A model generated the notes under the pieces. It did not search any database. It saw only the letters and a program-made list of their open reading frames with translations, and was not told where the DNA came from. Made by a program: the position numbers and the translations under genes. From positions 8,734,273 through 8,798,272 of the forward strand of contig OX291561.1 in the NCBI GenBank assembly GCA_946406115.1: DNA of 64,000 nt. Reading direction: 5' to 3'. This document shows, piece by piece, positions 45,779 to 56,032 of this stretch. Source of the stretch: Apoda limacodes. Its lineage: Eukaryota; Arthropoda; Insecta; Lepidoptera; Limacodidae. The first letter of the stretch is position 1; every line of letters begins with the position of its first letter.

Positions 45779-45863
45779 TTCTCAAACTTTTGATTAAAAC
45801 TGGTAGCTTTGTTTTCACAACGAATACTTGCAGAAAACTGCCGGCTGCCGTGAAAACTGCTCG

Positions 45864-45945
45864 TATTTATAGCATCGCCTACTGTGTTACAGACTAGTCT
45901 GTGTGCGTGTCGACAGACGCGACGTCATAATATGGTTCATGTTTT
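45864..45945 (-). promoter_or_regulatory. TATA-box promoter of the 45778 gene
   Basis: TATAAATA lies on the minus strand at 45871-45864, 85 nt before the ATG. It is embedded in GATGCTATAAATACGAGCAG, a sequence shared with 17828-17847. About 50-60 bp further upstream the minus strand reads ATTATGACGTCGCG, close to a CRE/ATF site. The leader block CAAGTATTCGTTGTGAAAAC is conserved in the paralogue. Confidence 0.75.
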
Positions 45946-46149
45946 ATTGAATGTTACACGACAAACTGACGATAGGTGCGCGTCGCAGGCAATTTGTGAA
46001 ATTAACCGAATCGTAAAAGGCCCATGACAACTACGTGTTAGTGTTGTTTGTTAAACTTAGTCTACTACAGGATCGATAAATTGTTTGTAAGATAGCATAC
46101 TCTGTGCTCCTACCTCTTTAGTTAGTAAAAATAGAAAAGAAATATGGTT

Positions 46150-46455
46150 ATCCTTACTAATTTTATAAATGCGAAAGTAACTCTGTCTGTCTGTTACCTT
46201 TTCACGCTATAACCGCTGAACCGACTGAGATATAGGACGGTTACATATAAATAACCAGCTTTTGCCCGCTTTTGTAGGATTTCAACAGCAACTCCTCAAT
46301 AATAAAAAAAAAACCGACTCACACTTGACGTTTTCAAGTAGCCTATGTCCTTTCTTTCCGGAACTATCTCCATGCCAAATTTCATCTTAATCGGTACAGC
46401 GGCTTAAGCGCCAAAAGGTAATAGACAGACAGTTAATTTTACATTTTTAATATTT
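46150..46455. repeat. RTE-like tail, two inverted parts
   Basis: The left part, 46150-46240, reads toward the left (TTTATAAATGCGAAAGTAAC with CTGTCTGTCTG). The right part, 46253-46455, reads toward the right (CAGCTTTTGCCCGC, CTCACACTTGACGTTTTC, TAATAGACAGACAG). The two are pieces of one family, head to head. Confidence 0.6.
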
Positions 46456-47264
46456 ATATATGGATATTTATATGATATCAGCAGACTTATCCCTATATAC
46501 TTAGACATATTTGAAGTAACTAACTTAGTCAAAGGTTTCTTATTAATACGAAGCAATAATTGCCTTCTGTCATTCATTAGCACCACTTTAATCGGAAAAC
46601 TCTACCGTGATTGAGAAAAAAAAAACTCATAATAGTGTTTGGATTCGAATTGGAAATTGGCGAGCACAAGACCAACCGGACGTAAGGTAAATATAATAAA
46701 TAAATAAATATTAAATATATTGCCTTTCGATTTAATTGGCGATTTCGATTAGAATTGTCCGCAATGAGGTTAAAAATATCTGGCGTGACCGTCACTAATG
46801 AGGGCCGCCCATCCGTCTCTTGGGTTACTTTACTTTAAAGTTATCAATGGATTAATTGATCTTATGTAGTAATAATAGAATAAATTGTAAATAAAAGAAC
46901 ATAATTAAATTATTCAGAGACGTAGGTATTGCGTGGTATTGCTCTAGATTGAGTTCGTTCGTTTGACGCAGCCTGCGACATACGCGCCAGCGATGCGTTT
47001 CCCATTGCATACATAATGCATTTATGGTCTGCACTTGACCTGCTTCTTGGGGGATTACCAGTGACCATTATAGCTGACTCAATAAATGTTGAGTATAAGT
47101 ATAGCATTTTATACAAAAATATTTTTTTCCTATAATTATTTATAAATATAAAGGGTAACGTGTGTTTTATCATTGTATATAATTTAGTATTTTGTCCAAG
47201 TACCAAATGTTCCGTACAAACTTGTATCTAGATAGTTCGTCCGTTAGGGGACTCGAGCCTCGCT
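46456..47264. other. Intergenic DNA
   Basis: No gene or element recognised; only short chance frames. Confidence 0.45.
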
Positions 47265-47520
47265 AATATTACCTTTTTAGGGTTTTGTACTTAGAGGGTG
47301 CCAACGAACCCCTCTTACTAAGACTAGGTACGCTGTCTGTCTGTCTTACCGTCTGTCCCACCAATTGAAGGCTCTATCTTTTAAAGCAAAGTAGGTAGAA
47401 GCCTGAATTTTTCACAGAATATGTGGTATAATAGAAGATTATCTAACAAATAAAAAAAAAGTTAAAATTTAAGGGGGGTTTAAGAAACATATTTTCGTTG
47501 TGCTTGCTCTAGCGTAAAAG
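47265..47520 (+). repeat. GGTACGGAACCCT repeat, long form, diverged
   Basis: Starts TTTTTAGGGTTTTGTACTTA, then a CTGTCTGTCTG run, TTTTTCACAGAATATG and TTAAAATTTAAGGGGG, matching the layout at 58680-58880 with many changes. Confidence 0.55.
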
Positions 47521-47590
47521 CAGAAAGACATACAAACTTCAAACTTGCAGTGAGAAATAGTGTGAACTTTAAAGTATAACAATAAGTAAT

Positions 47591-47841
47591 AAAAACCGGC
47601 CAAGTGTGAGACGGGCCCAAGCCATTACCATTTAAAATTACCGGTACAGCGCCATCTAGCTTATCATTAAGAGAAACAGTAACACATTTGTTTATTAGAA
47701 ACGATATTAAAAGTTAAGCAACGTCGGGCTTGGTCAGTACTTGGATGGGTGACCGCTTTTTGTGTTGTTTGGTACGTAAATGGTACGTCCTACGTACGGA
47801 ACCCTCGGTGCACGAATCCAACTCGCACTTGGCCGGTTTTT
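47591..47841 (+). mobile_element. Inverted-repeat element carrying a 5S rRNA segment
   Basis: A 251-bp element bounded by AAAAACCGGCCAAGTGTGAG (47591-47610) and CTCGCACTTGGCCGGTTTTT (47822-47841): 20-bp inverted repeats with one mismatch. Inside, 47711-47756 is nearly identical to the central part of animal 5S rRNA (AAGTTAAGCAACGTCGGGC, then TGGTCAGTACTTGGATGG, then GTGACCGC), which holds the internal Pol III promoter boxes of 5S genes. The rest (GAGACGGGCCCAAGCC and TACGGAACCCTCGG) matches relatives at 30068-30236 and 30356-30726. It could be a 5S-headed SINE with coincidentally inverted ends, or a MITE that captured 5S sequence. No clear target duplication was found. Confidence 0.8.
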
Positions 47842-47908
47842 TTGATTATTTAGATTTTTCCCCAAAATTGGATTAATAGTGGCAGGTGTTCAACGGCAAT
47901 TTCGCTCG

Positions 47909-47970
47909 AAAACCGCAAATCGATGTAGAGTTACATGTGCAGGCTAAAGTCTACATCGATTTGCGGTTTT
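47909..47970. other. Perfect 21-bp hairpin
   Basis: AAAACCGCAAATCGATGTAGA at 47909-47929 pairs perfectly with its complement at 47950-47970 over a 20-nt loop, then a T run follows. Size and loop are compatible with a small-RNA precursor or a remnant fold-back element. Arms without mismatches are unusual for a microRNA, so a young inverted repeat is at least as likely. Confidence 0.6.
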
Positions 47971-48283
47971 TTTTTTGCGTACACCTAGGACTATAAAGGA
48001 GGAAGGTAAAAATGTTCTGCTATACATCGAAATTACTTAGATACATAAAATTTTGGTATCACACCACTTACGTATTACAATACCTTTTTTTCTTTTAGTT
48101 TTTTTTGATTTTAAAATAATTTTTGCGATGTATTTTTTCCTTGTTAAATAAATATTTGTTTTCTTCTGACGTCAAATAAAAGATTGGCTATTGTAAATTA
48201 GTTTCGAAAATTGAATTATCTGGACCCTGGTGTTTTATTACTTACCAGGTACGAAATATTTTTATTATAAAACAATTCCTTAG

Positions 48284-48518
48284 AACACATCCTATTATAC
48301 AAGCGGTAGAAGACCCACAGGGAGGCAGTTAGAATTGATGCCCACGGCTACTTTCTCCCTGTCAAGATTTTCTCTAAAGACTACAGCATAGGGTTCTTCA
48401 TGAGAGAATTTATTAGGTTTTTGAAGGGTCGGCAACGCGCGAGTGAGCGTCCATAGGCTGCTTAACCGCTTACCATCAGGCGGACCGTAAGCTTATTTGC
48501 CACCTTAGTAGTATATAA
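48284..48518 (+). mobile_element. LINE-A fragment with 5' inversion
   Basis: The first 50 bp (48284-48333) are the complement of LINE-A (rc TGCCTCCCTGTGGGTC and TTCTACCGCTTG). From about 48334 the plus-strand sequence continues from the adjoining position (TTGATGCCCACGGCTACTTT) to the 3' end TTAGTAGTATATAATA. The inverted and direct pieces abut in LINE coordinates, the hallmark of twin priming. About 115 bp are missing between CTACTTTC and CTCCCTG. Confidence 0.8.
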
Positions 48519-49571
48519 TAACCACATTTATAGGTAGCTATAACTTACATAATACGCACAAAAAATATAACTCTCTTGCAGTTGAAAGTCAGAGAAAAAA
48601 ATCTATATTTCGGTAACCTATTACATTTTATATAACTTACAATTGCATCCAATGACAATGAAATTAAAGAAGTCATTTCCTTCGCTACATATTAATATAG
48701 TAGAACATTAACATAAATTATAATAATTGAAAAGCGAAACTAATTTATCTAAGTAAATTAAACAAATTATTCGTATATTTATGGTCGTAGTTCATACATA
48801 ATTTAACACTTAAGACCATTATAGGTAATTGTCTGAAATATAATAAAATAAATAGATAACTTTAACCACTATAGGAATTATATTAATATATTATTGATCA
48901 GAAATATCCTATTCATTTTTATTACTCGTAGCTGTTAATATTTGTAAGTATTCATTGTTTAAAATAACCTACATTTACCTACTTAAAATATAATCATTAG
49001 AAAATGTATATATTATCTATGCGCAAATAATGTTTTTTTTTTTAATTTTTAATGTATTTTAATTATCTAAGCTTTGTTTTAGGTTTCTGTGGTATGACAA
49101 ATATAACTATAACAACACCATAACTATATTTTTGTAATGTCAAAACAGCACTTCGAGAACCAGTTCTTTCTGAAAATAAACCAACCAAGTGCGTGTCGTG
49201 CGTGCGCGTTAACATAGGCGAAGGGTTTCGTAGTATAATTTTTCCAAGTTTTATGAAAAACTTATAAACACTATCCTGTTTAAAATAATTGTCTTTCAAA
49301 TTATTTATAAAGCGTATTGAAATTTTTATTCAGATTTTAAGAAGGCATGTTTAAGAAGTTAGACTAAGAGCAACCTCAGTTTATTAATAGACCGGGAGAC
49401 AGTGAAACAAAATATTAGGTCATTTGTACCAGTATGGCGGTTCTTCAGGGCTCTAACTACGTAATGACGAAAAGAAAAATGATCACACACAAATCGTTTT
49501 GCAAAAAAAAAATTAACTCCCTTGCGGCGGTATGGCGGCCATTTGGAACCGCCCGAAAAGTATGCTAAAGT
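48519..49571. other. AT-rich intergenic DNA
   Basis: About 1 kb without a recognised gene. A patch near 49410-49560 repeats the words GGCGGTTC and GGCGGCCATTTGG but forms no clear element. Confidence 0.45.
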
Positions 49572-52083
49572 GGCCGGGAAGTTGACGTTCAAACGTAAAA
49601 TTTGGATACTTTATGATGAGGAGTATCCGAATCACCCCCATGTATGTTCTACGACTTTTCGTAGTTTTCGAGATAGAATTTTTATAATGATTTTTTTCGT
49701 AATTTTCACCTAACATCAGTTTTCAATTTTTTTCTATTTCTGTTGAACATTTCTGGTTCAGTTTTTTTGTGATAACCCCCTAAAAATATGGTTTATCTAG
49801 GAATTGCAGAACTAACTTAGAATTTATTCGAAAGATCAAAATTAAGATTTGAGCTCAGTACTCACAAATTTTTAAAGTATCAAAAAAAAATTAAATGGGG
49901 AGATTTTGGGTTCAAAGTAATTTTAAAAACTTCCTAAGACATTAAACTTTAAAAAAAGGCCAAATACAAATAGGGTTATCAGGGGTTCATTTTCTGTAAC
50001 TGACCTTCAAAGTAAATTAAGGCATTTTTTAAGGAAAAAAAATAATTATTTTATTTAAATCTTTGAATTTGTTTGCGTTATGATGGATTTGAGTAAAACA
50101 CAGTTAATTGTTAATAAGATATATTTATTCAAAGTAAATTTTCAAAATTTTGCTTTCCCACAGAAATGCACAATCTACACCTGCGCAAAAAATTATGTCT
50201 TAACTCCCTAAAAGCTTCTCGGTTATTATTCAAAGCGGTTACGGCTTCGCAAATTTTTCTTCTAAGCTCTTCTTCACTTGAAGCTTCTCTGGCGTACGGG
50301 TTCGAGGTCAGGCGAGCGTGGTGGCCAGGCAATTGGCCCTCGTCGTCCGGTCCACCTGCTGGGGTACGTCTGGTTTAAATGGCGACGCACTTGCGCCGCG
50401 TAATGACATGGTGCGCCGTCGTTCTGGAACATCATTGTCCTTCTCAATTCAAGGTTTACATCTTCCAGTAATATTGGTAAATCATCTTCTGAAAAACTTA
50501 TGGCAGTTCAAATGGGCCTATTAATTCGCCATTCAAGACGCCAGACCACATGTTCACGCTGAAACGATGTTGAAATGATAAAGATCTGGCGGCATGTGGA
50601 TTTTCAACGGCTCAAATATGATAATTGTGGATATTGAAAACCCCCGTTCGCTCAAATCTTGACTCATCCGTCCACAAGATTTTATTAAAATATCCGGGGT
50701 CTTCTACCTCTTCTTGCAACATAGTTCTACAAAACTCGACTCTCAATTCATAATCTGCAGGCTGCAACGCTTGTGATAGGCGTGAAAAGATTCTTCACGC
50801 AAAATATCTTGTATTCAAGATCTAGGTATGTCAAGATAACGAGCCATTGCTCTCGTACTTGTACTTCTATTAAGTTGCACTTCCTCTAGAACAATTTCCC
50901 TGCGTTCCGAATCAACTCTCAAAATGCCTTCACCACCACGTTGGCCAGGAATGCGGCCTGCCATTAACGTATTGTGAGTATTAACGAACACACGCTAGTC
51001 AGGGTAATGATCAGGTTGTGGTCCGCCTCGGCGTTCAAGGTGTTCTCTGTAGAGTCTTGCTGCTTCACGTCCGTTGCCTTGTGCAACACCGTAGAAATAA
51101 TGCATTTCTGCATATTCACTCAGAGTGTAAGGCATCACTAACACTTCCAAGTAACTACAGTCCAAATCGATAGGCACAACGAAATCCAGTAACAAGCAGG
51201 GGTCAAACAAGTAAGCAGCGGCGGTATCAATAGGCAAGATAGTGGTCAAAAAACGGCAGAACGAGATGAGTAGCAGTAAACACAATGTGAGTACGACTGA
51301 GGTACGGCGCGCGGCGGCACGGAGATGTACTAATTGTTAGCGTCAATGTCAATGTTACTGTACTACTCTAACCCACTGACACAAACTAGAGAGAGTGAGA
51401 TAGCAAAATTTTTTTACCTGAGCATTTTTTGATGGTAAAAATCACAACAATGAAATCATATCTATTGGGTTTTTCTGATTAAATGCATGCATCTACAAAT
51501 TCAAAGAATTTAGAATTTAAGTTTAATTGTGTTTTACTCAAATCCATCATAACGCAAAGAAAGTCAAAGATTTAAATAAACTAAAATAATAATTTTTTAT
51601 CCTTATAAAATGCCTTAATTATTTTGAAGGTCAGTTACAGAAATTAACCCCTGATAACCCTAACTTTATTTGGCCTTGTTTTAAAGTTAAATGTCTTAGT
51701 AAGTTTTTAAAATTACTTTAAGCCCAAAATCTCCCCATTTAATTTTTTTTTGATACTTTGAAAATTTGTGAATACTGAGCTCAAATCTTAATTTTGAACT
51801 TTGGAATAAATTCTAAGTAAGTTCTGCAATTCCTAGATAAACCATATTTTTAGGGGGTTAGGTTAGACTATGCTTATTAGTTATCACAAAAAAACTGAAC
51901 CAGAAATGTTCAACAGAACTAGAAAAAAATCGAAAACTGATGTTAGGTGAAAATTACGAAAAAAATCATTAAAAAAATTCTATCTCGAAAACTACGAAAA
52001 ATCGTAAAACATACATGGGCTGATTCGGATATTTCTTATCATAAAGTATCTAAATTTTACGTTTGAACACCAACTCCCCGGCC
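49572..52083 (-). mobile_element. DNA transposon with inverted repeats over 500 bp
   Basis: The two ends are inverted copies for about 550-600 bp. GGCCGGGAAGTTGACGTTC at 49572 pairs with the complement of 52083-52065 (GGCCGGGGAGTTGGTGTTC), and near-continuous similarity extends inward to TGATGGATTTGAGTAAAACA at about 50081 and its complement near 51535. The right repeat has about 18 extra bases near 51860. Between them lies a decayed minus-strand transposase. Total length about 2.5 kb. The outer right flank is a different dispersed repeat, so the element inserted there. No TA duplication could be confirmed. Confidence 0.85.
50129..51285 (-). pseudogene. Tc1/mariner-superfamily transposase, decayed
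   Basis: Minus-strand pieces in order: MPYTLSEYAEMHYFYGVAQG with EAARLYREHLERRGG, the N-terminal helix-turn-helix of the DUF4817 type; a stop after about 96 codons; then GRIPGQRGGEGILRVDSERR and STSTRAMARYLDIPRS, the second DNA-binding region; EFCRTMLQEEVEDPGYF and ILWTDESRFERTGV with the first catalytic Asp; PHAARSLSFQHRFSVNMWSG; MFQNDGAPCHYA with the second catalytic Asp; GRRGPIAWPPRSPDLEP. The segment that should hold the third catalytic residue (LDFFLWGYLK-like) is absent: the frame jumps from SPDL to the C-terminal part EELRRKICEAV and KQNFENLL. Several stops and frameshifts are present. The likely start is the internal Met at MPYT. Non-functional. Confidence 0.85.
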
Positions 52084-52084
52084 G

Positions 52085-52420
52085 CCCTATATGTAAATAT
52101 GTAAAGATATATAATCTGAATCTCGGAAACGGCTTCAACGATAGTAATAAAATTTAACATGCGGTGTTTTCGGGGCCGATAAATCGATCTAGCTACGTCT
52201 AATTTTTAAAAAACGTCGTTTTATCCGTGTTCTCAGGCAATGATAAAATGAATTATATGACTCTGACTGACATCTATTGGCGTGTAGTATTACAATTATT
52301 TTTACTGACACAGCAACACTGGAGCTACTCGACAATAGATGGCGTTGTTAACCAACACTAAAGCTACTTGACAATAGATGGCGTTGTTAAAAAAACGAGC
52401 ACAGCTCGGTCCCCAGGTAA
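52085..52420 (-). repeat. Dispersed repeat, copy 2 (inverse of 13240-13540)
   Basis: Minus-strand match to 13240-13540 through ATAATCTGAATCTCGGAAAC, the CGATAAATCGATC block, CAGGCAATGATAAA and GACAATAGATGGCG. The last block appears twice, about 45 bp apart. The long-inverted-repeat transposon inserted at its AT-rich end. Confidence 0.65.
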
Positions 52421-52677
52421 TTTAAATAAACTGTATTATTAATCGATGGCAGAATTAAAAGAATACGAATAACAATGCTTCATACAAACACATTTCTTAC
52501 TTATCTTTGACATTTACTGATCATCAGAGATTGTTAAATTTTTCAGGCATATTCTCAAGTCGAATTTCTTTGTGTGTAGTTTACCAAAATCCTTAAAAAA
52601 AAATGACCAACTTTTAATATTCTTAGAGTCTATTTGATCACAAACTAGTATCCTGTTTAACTTTTAAACTATACAAT

Positions 52678-52982
52678 CCTACTAATATCATAAATGTGAA
52701 AGTTTGTATGTCTGGATGGATGTTTGTTACTCAATCACGCTTTAACCACTAGATGCATCGGGATGAAACTTGGCATACACATAGGTTAGGTCCTGAAATA
52801 GCATATAGTTTACATTTTATCCCCAAAAATTCAAAAGTTACCGCGGGAATAACTATAACAGAGTTTAAAGAACAATAGATGTAGCTATAGCTTTGTATAG
52901 CAAGCTTCATTAGTATAATTAAGGAGTTTCACGCCGTTAACCGAATTCAGGGCGGACGGAGCCGCGGGCAAAGTCTAGTGAA
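52678..52982 (-). repeat. RTE-like tail
   Basis: Close match to 13915-14168: CCTACTAATATCATAAATGTG, GATGCATCGGGATGAAAC and an end GGCGGACGGAGCCGCGGGC with AAAGTCTAGT. Here it is about 50 bp longer in the middle, so it is the more complete copy. Confidence 0.7.
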
Positions 52983-53519
52983 TTCCTATACATTTATTTC
53001 TGGAACATGTCTTTAAAAATGTCATGATGTTTTATTGGTAAGTGTCAGAACTAAGTGGGAAATTCGTTTTTAAGGCTGTGATATACAGAAACTATTATAT
53101 ATTGCGACATAACAAGCTAAAAGTGTTCCGATTTTATTAATTGCCTATCGAACCCTAGATTAGAAACTGGGCGAGGAGACATTGTGGCGTTGAAATTAAT
53201 TCTTTTGACATTACAATAAATACGAAACCTACCTAACATATTTTCCAAAGAAAAACTATAAACTAGAGTTCGCAACATATAAATCTGCCACACTCCCACG
53301 CTAAGCTCATAATCTACACTATTATATCTTGCAAATCATAAATGAACAAAAGAAAAATTTAACTTATGATACTAGAATTAGTATTATATAATCTGTGCTT
53401 ATGACTATCTTATGACCTAAGTATATGAATCATATCTTTAAATATCTATATTCTTGTACAAGTATTAATATACTTCATATTATTATACCTATAGTATCAA
53501 GATTCAAGGTAGACCTAGA
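52983..53519. other. AT-rich intergenic DNA
   Basis: Nothing recognised. Confidence 0.45.
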
Positions 53520-53915
53520 GGTCGGTGGCTTAATGGTTTAGGCCTTATTACGTCTTGATGGGTGGTAGTTTGAGCGCGGCATGTACCAATGAATCTTTTT
53601 CTTGATTTCTACATTACTACATTTTTCACACCATTGGGTATTCGGTAAAGGAAAACATCGTAAGGAAACTTTTGTTAAGTTACTAACCCCCTAATTACCC
53701 TTGCCCGAGGTGAGAGTAGGTCGTGCCCTAACAATAGGACTGGAGTTCTTCAAGAAAGAAGTTATTAGATTTCTGAAGGATCAGCAACGCGCAAGTGATA
53801 CCCCTGGTGTTGCAAGAGTCCATAGGCTACGGTGACCGCTTACCATCAGGCGGAACGTAAGCTTGTTTGCCACCTTAATGGTATAAAGGACGTATGAAGG
53901 AGGTTTGTAAAAATA
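53520..53915 (+). mobile_element. tRNA-related SINE, interrupted
   Basis: Box A (GGTGGCTTAATGGTTTAGG) near 53524 and a decayed B box (GGTGGTAGTTTGAGCG), followed by ATGTACCAATGAATC, AAAGGAAAACATCG and GTCGTGCCCTAACAATAGG up to 53740. The end of the SINE, ACGTATGAAGG, resumes at 53890 after a LINE-A insertion. Joined, it has the same layout as 6935-7208. Confidence 0.75.
53741..53887 (+). mobile_element. LINE-A 3' end inserted in a SINE
   Basis: Begins TGGAGTTCTTCAAGAAAG and ends GCCACCTTAATGGTATAAA. GGAC flanks it on both sides (53737-53740 and 53888-53891), a possible 4-bp target duplication. The host SINE sequence closes seamlessly across the insertion. Confidence 0.85.
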
Positions 53916-54700
53916 AAACTCGAAAACCAGTGGATTGGTTTTAAAATTTCTTTCCCTGTTGTGATAGAAATTGGCTTTTTTTCTCTCAATATATTAGGGC
54001 AATAAAAAATTTAAAAAAAAATATTAGTATAAGGAATAATTCCAACATGACTTCGTCAGATTAGGGTTCTATAACTTAAAGGTTGGTCGCGACTTAATTA
54101 AGTCAGGATATACATCAGGATTGCGGTCGGGTTTTGAAACTATCATGTCTGGGTTTATTAAAGAAGATAGTTTTTTTTTAATTATAGGACTACTAGTCTT
54201 TTGGCTTATAAGAGCAAATTGCTGCGCAGGTGGTGAAAGGGGGCGGTTAGCACTTCTTCGATGTGGGTCCGCCTTTGAAACAAATATTTAAAACAAATCT
54301 GTTATTGATTGAAATTGATTGTAAGGTGACAGACGGCATTCAAAAAAATTAACAGGAACCAATGAAGGAGGTATCCCTACATAAACTATAGCTCTTTCTA
54401 GAGCGTCCGTCTTCAAAATGGCATGGGTATTCAGTATATAACTTTGTACTTTTACGAATATACTTTTGTGACACTTATGATAGTGTGACAGACTAGGAAG
54501 GAAGAACAGACGGACGCCGGATAAGCGGACGGTCTTCCTTGTCAAACTATATGGACATGTGTTTAAGCATCTATAAACGTTTGTAAAATAACTTACTTAC
54601 ATAGGAAGAAGAATAGGGGTGTAACATACTTAAACAGGGACAGATAAATAGACGGATGAGTTGATATCACGACTGTAAGGATGTAAGGATTCCGTCTTTG

Positions 54701-54868
54701 TTAGTAAATGCCAGCAACTAAGAATTTTATATTAAAAGGATAAAATGGAGCGCCGCGATTAATTGCCGGAGAAGAGCAGAATGTGGGCAGAGAGTGCAAC
54801 ATCGCGACAGCGCGAGGTGCATAGTGTGGCAGAGGGGACACAGCCTTCGTCTTCGATGCGTCTGCCAT
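54701..54868 (-). other. GC-richer open frame, possible exon
   Basis: A minus-strand frame beginning MADASKTKAVSPLPHYAPRA has GC-rich third codon positions, unlike the chance frames nearby, and continues for about 50 codons to an AT-rich end. I recognise no domain and no homologous copy in the window. It could be an exon, a processed fragment or repeat-derived. Confidence 0.2.
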
Positions 54869-55424
54869 CGCTTTAAACGAATATTTGATTACCACTGTAA
54901 CAAAATGTCAGGACTTTTCTTTAGGAATCAGACTTTTTGGCAGGACTAATTAATTATCCTTATGGTAACCCTACCCAGGACGTCCGCAGTGTCCGGGGAA
55001 AAGAAGACAGATGGCAAGCCTATCTTATATATATATTCGATTTCTTTAAAATTTGGCACGTCTCCACGTGTCCATTTTATTTTCTGGGAACTCGTCTAGA
55101 ATTCTATTTGTTAAAGGTTTCTAGGTGCCTCTAAATATTTTTTATTTTCAGAGAGAAAAAATATTGAATTTTCTTTTAGTATTTTGTTATTATAATGAAG
55201 GAAAAGTAACTAAAAAAGAAAGCCCTACAGAAACTACCGCACGTAACTTCTATGTTTCTATAAAAGATTCAAACTCAGCCTAAAAAACCCAATAGTTCAT
55301 TGAAATCGAAGAATTTTACTAAAAATACACGTCTAATGAAGAAAGAAATTACTACTTTTCGAAACTTATGTCTCATTTTTCACCATACGTACGTACCTGC
55401 AGTACAAACTATTATTTTCGTGCG

Positions 55425-55560
55425 TTGGCTTTTAGCCGGAAGACGTCCACTGCTGTACGTAGGCCTCCCGCAAATGTCTCCATAACGGCCGGTCCTGAGC
55501 CGCCCGCGCCTATCGGCTTCCTGAGGCTCTAACCAGGTCGTCTCTCAATCAAATCAAACA
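55425..55560 (+). repeat. LINE-derived fragment
   Basis: Reads TAGCCGGAAGACGTCCACTG, AGGCCTCCCGCAAATG and CGGCCGGTCCTGAGCCG, a sequence frequent in lepidopteran genomes and usually attached to LINE-like elements. It is followed by an AT-rich CAAATCAAACAATATTTATT tail. Confidence 0.55.
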
Positions 55561-55784
55561 ATATTTATTCAAATAGGTTTCTTTTTGAATCGTCAATATT
55601 ATATATATATATATTATTTCCTAGCTTCAGATTTTATCACGCAAAGAAATACCAAGGATTTTCTTTCTATACATAAGGCCCATAAATTGTGATACACACG
55701 TACCTATACTATATAATAATATACCAAAATATATTTATAGCTGCATGTGTGATAATTTAAAGTTCACTCACTCACATACTAATT

Positions 55785-56032
55785 GTTATTATAAATGCGA
55801 AAGTAACTCTGTTCGTCTGTCTGTCTGTCTGTTATCACTTCAAGCTTAAACCGCTGTAACGATTAGGCTGAAATTTGGCATGGAGATAGTTGAGTCCCTA
55901 GAAGCACATAGGCTACTTGAAAACGTCAAGTGTGAGTCGGTTTTTTTTTCTATAGTTAAGAAGTTACCCTTGAGATCCTACACCGATAACCGGATTTAGG
56001 GCGGGTGGAACCGAGGGCAAAAGCTAGTTAAA
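55785..56032 (-). repeat. RTE-like tail, near complete
   Basis: Contains ATAAATGCGAAAGTAAC, a CTGT run, AAACGTCAAGTGTGAGTCGG, CCGATAACCGGATTTAGGG and ends GGCAAAAGCTAGTT. Used here as reference for the family members at 15575, 46150 and 59668. Confidence 0.75.

Noticed and set aside
47711..47756. Functional 5S rRNA gene
   Set aside because: Only the central part of 5S is present, without either end, and it is embedded in a repeated inverted-repeat element.
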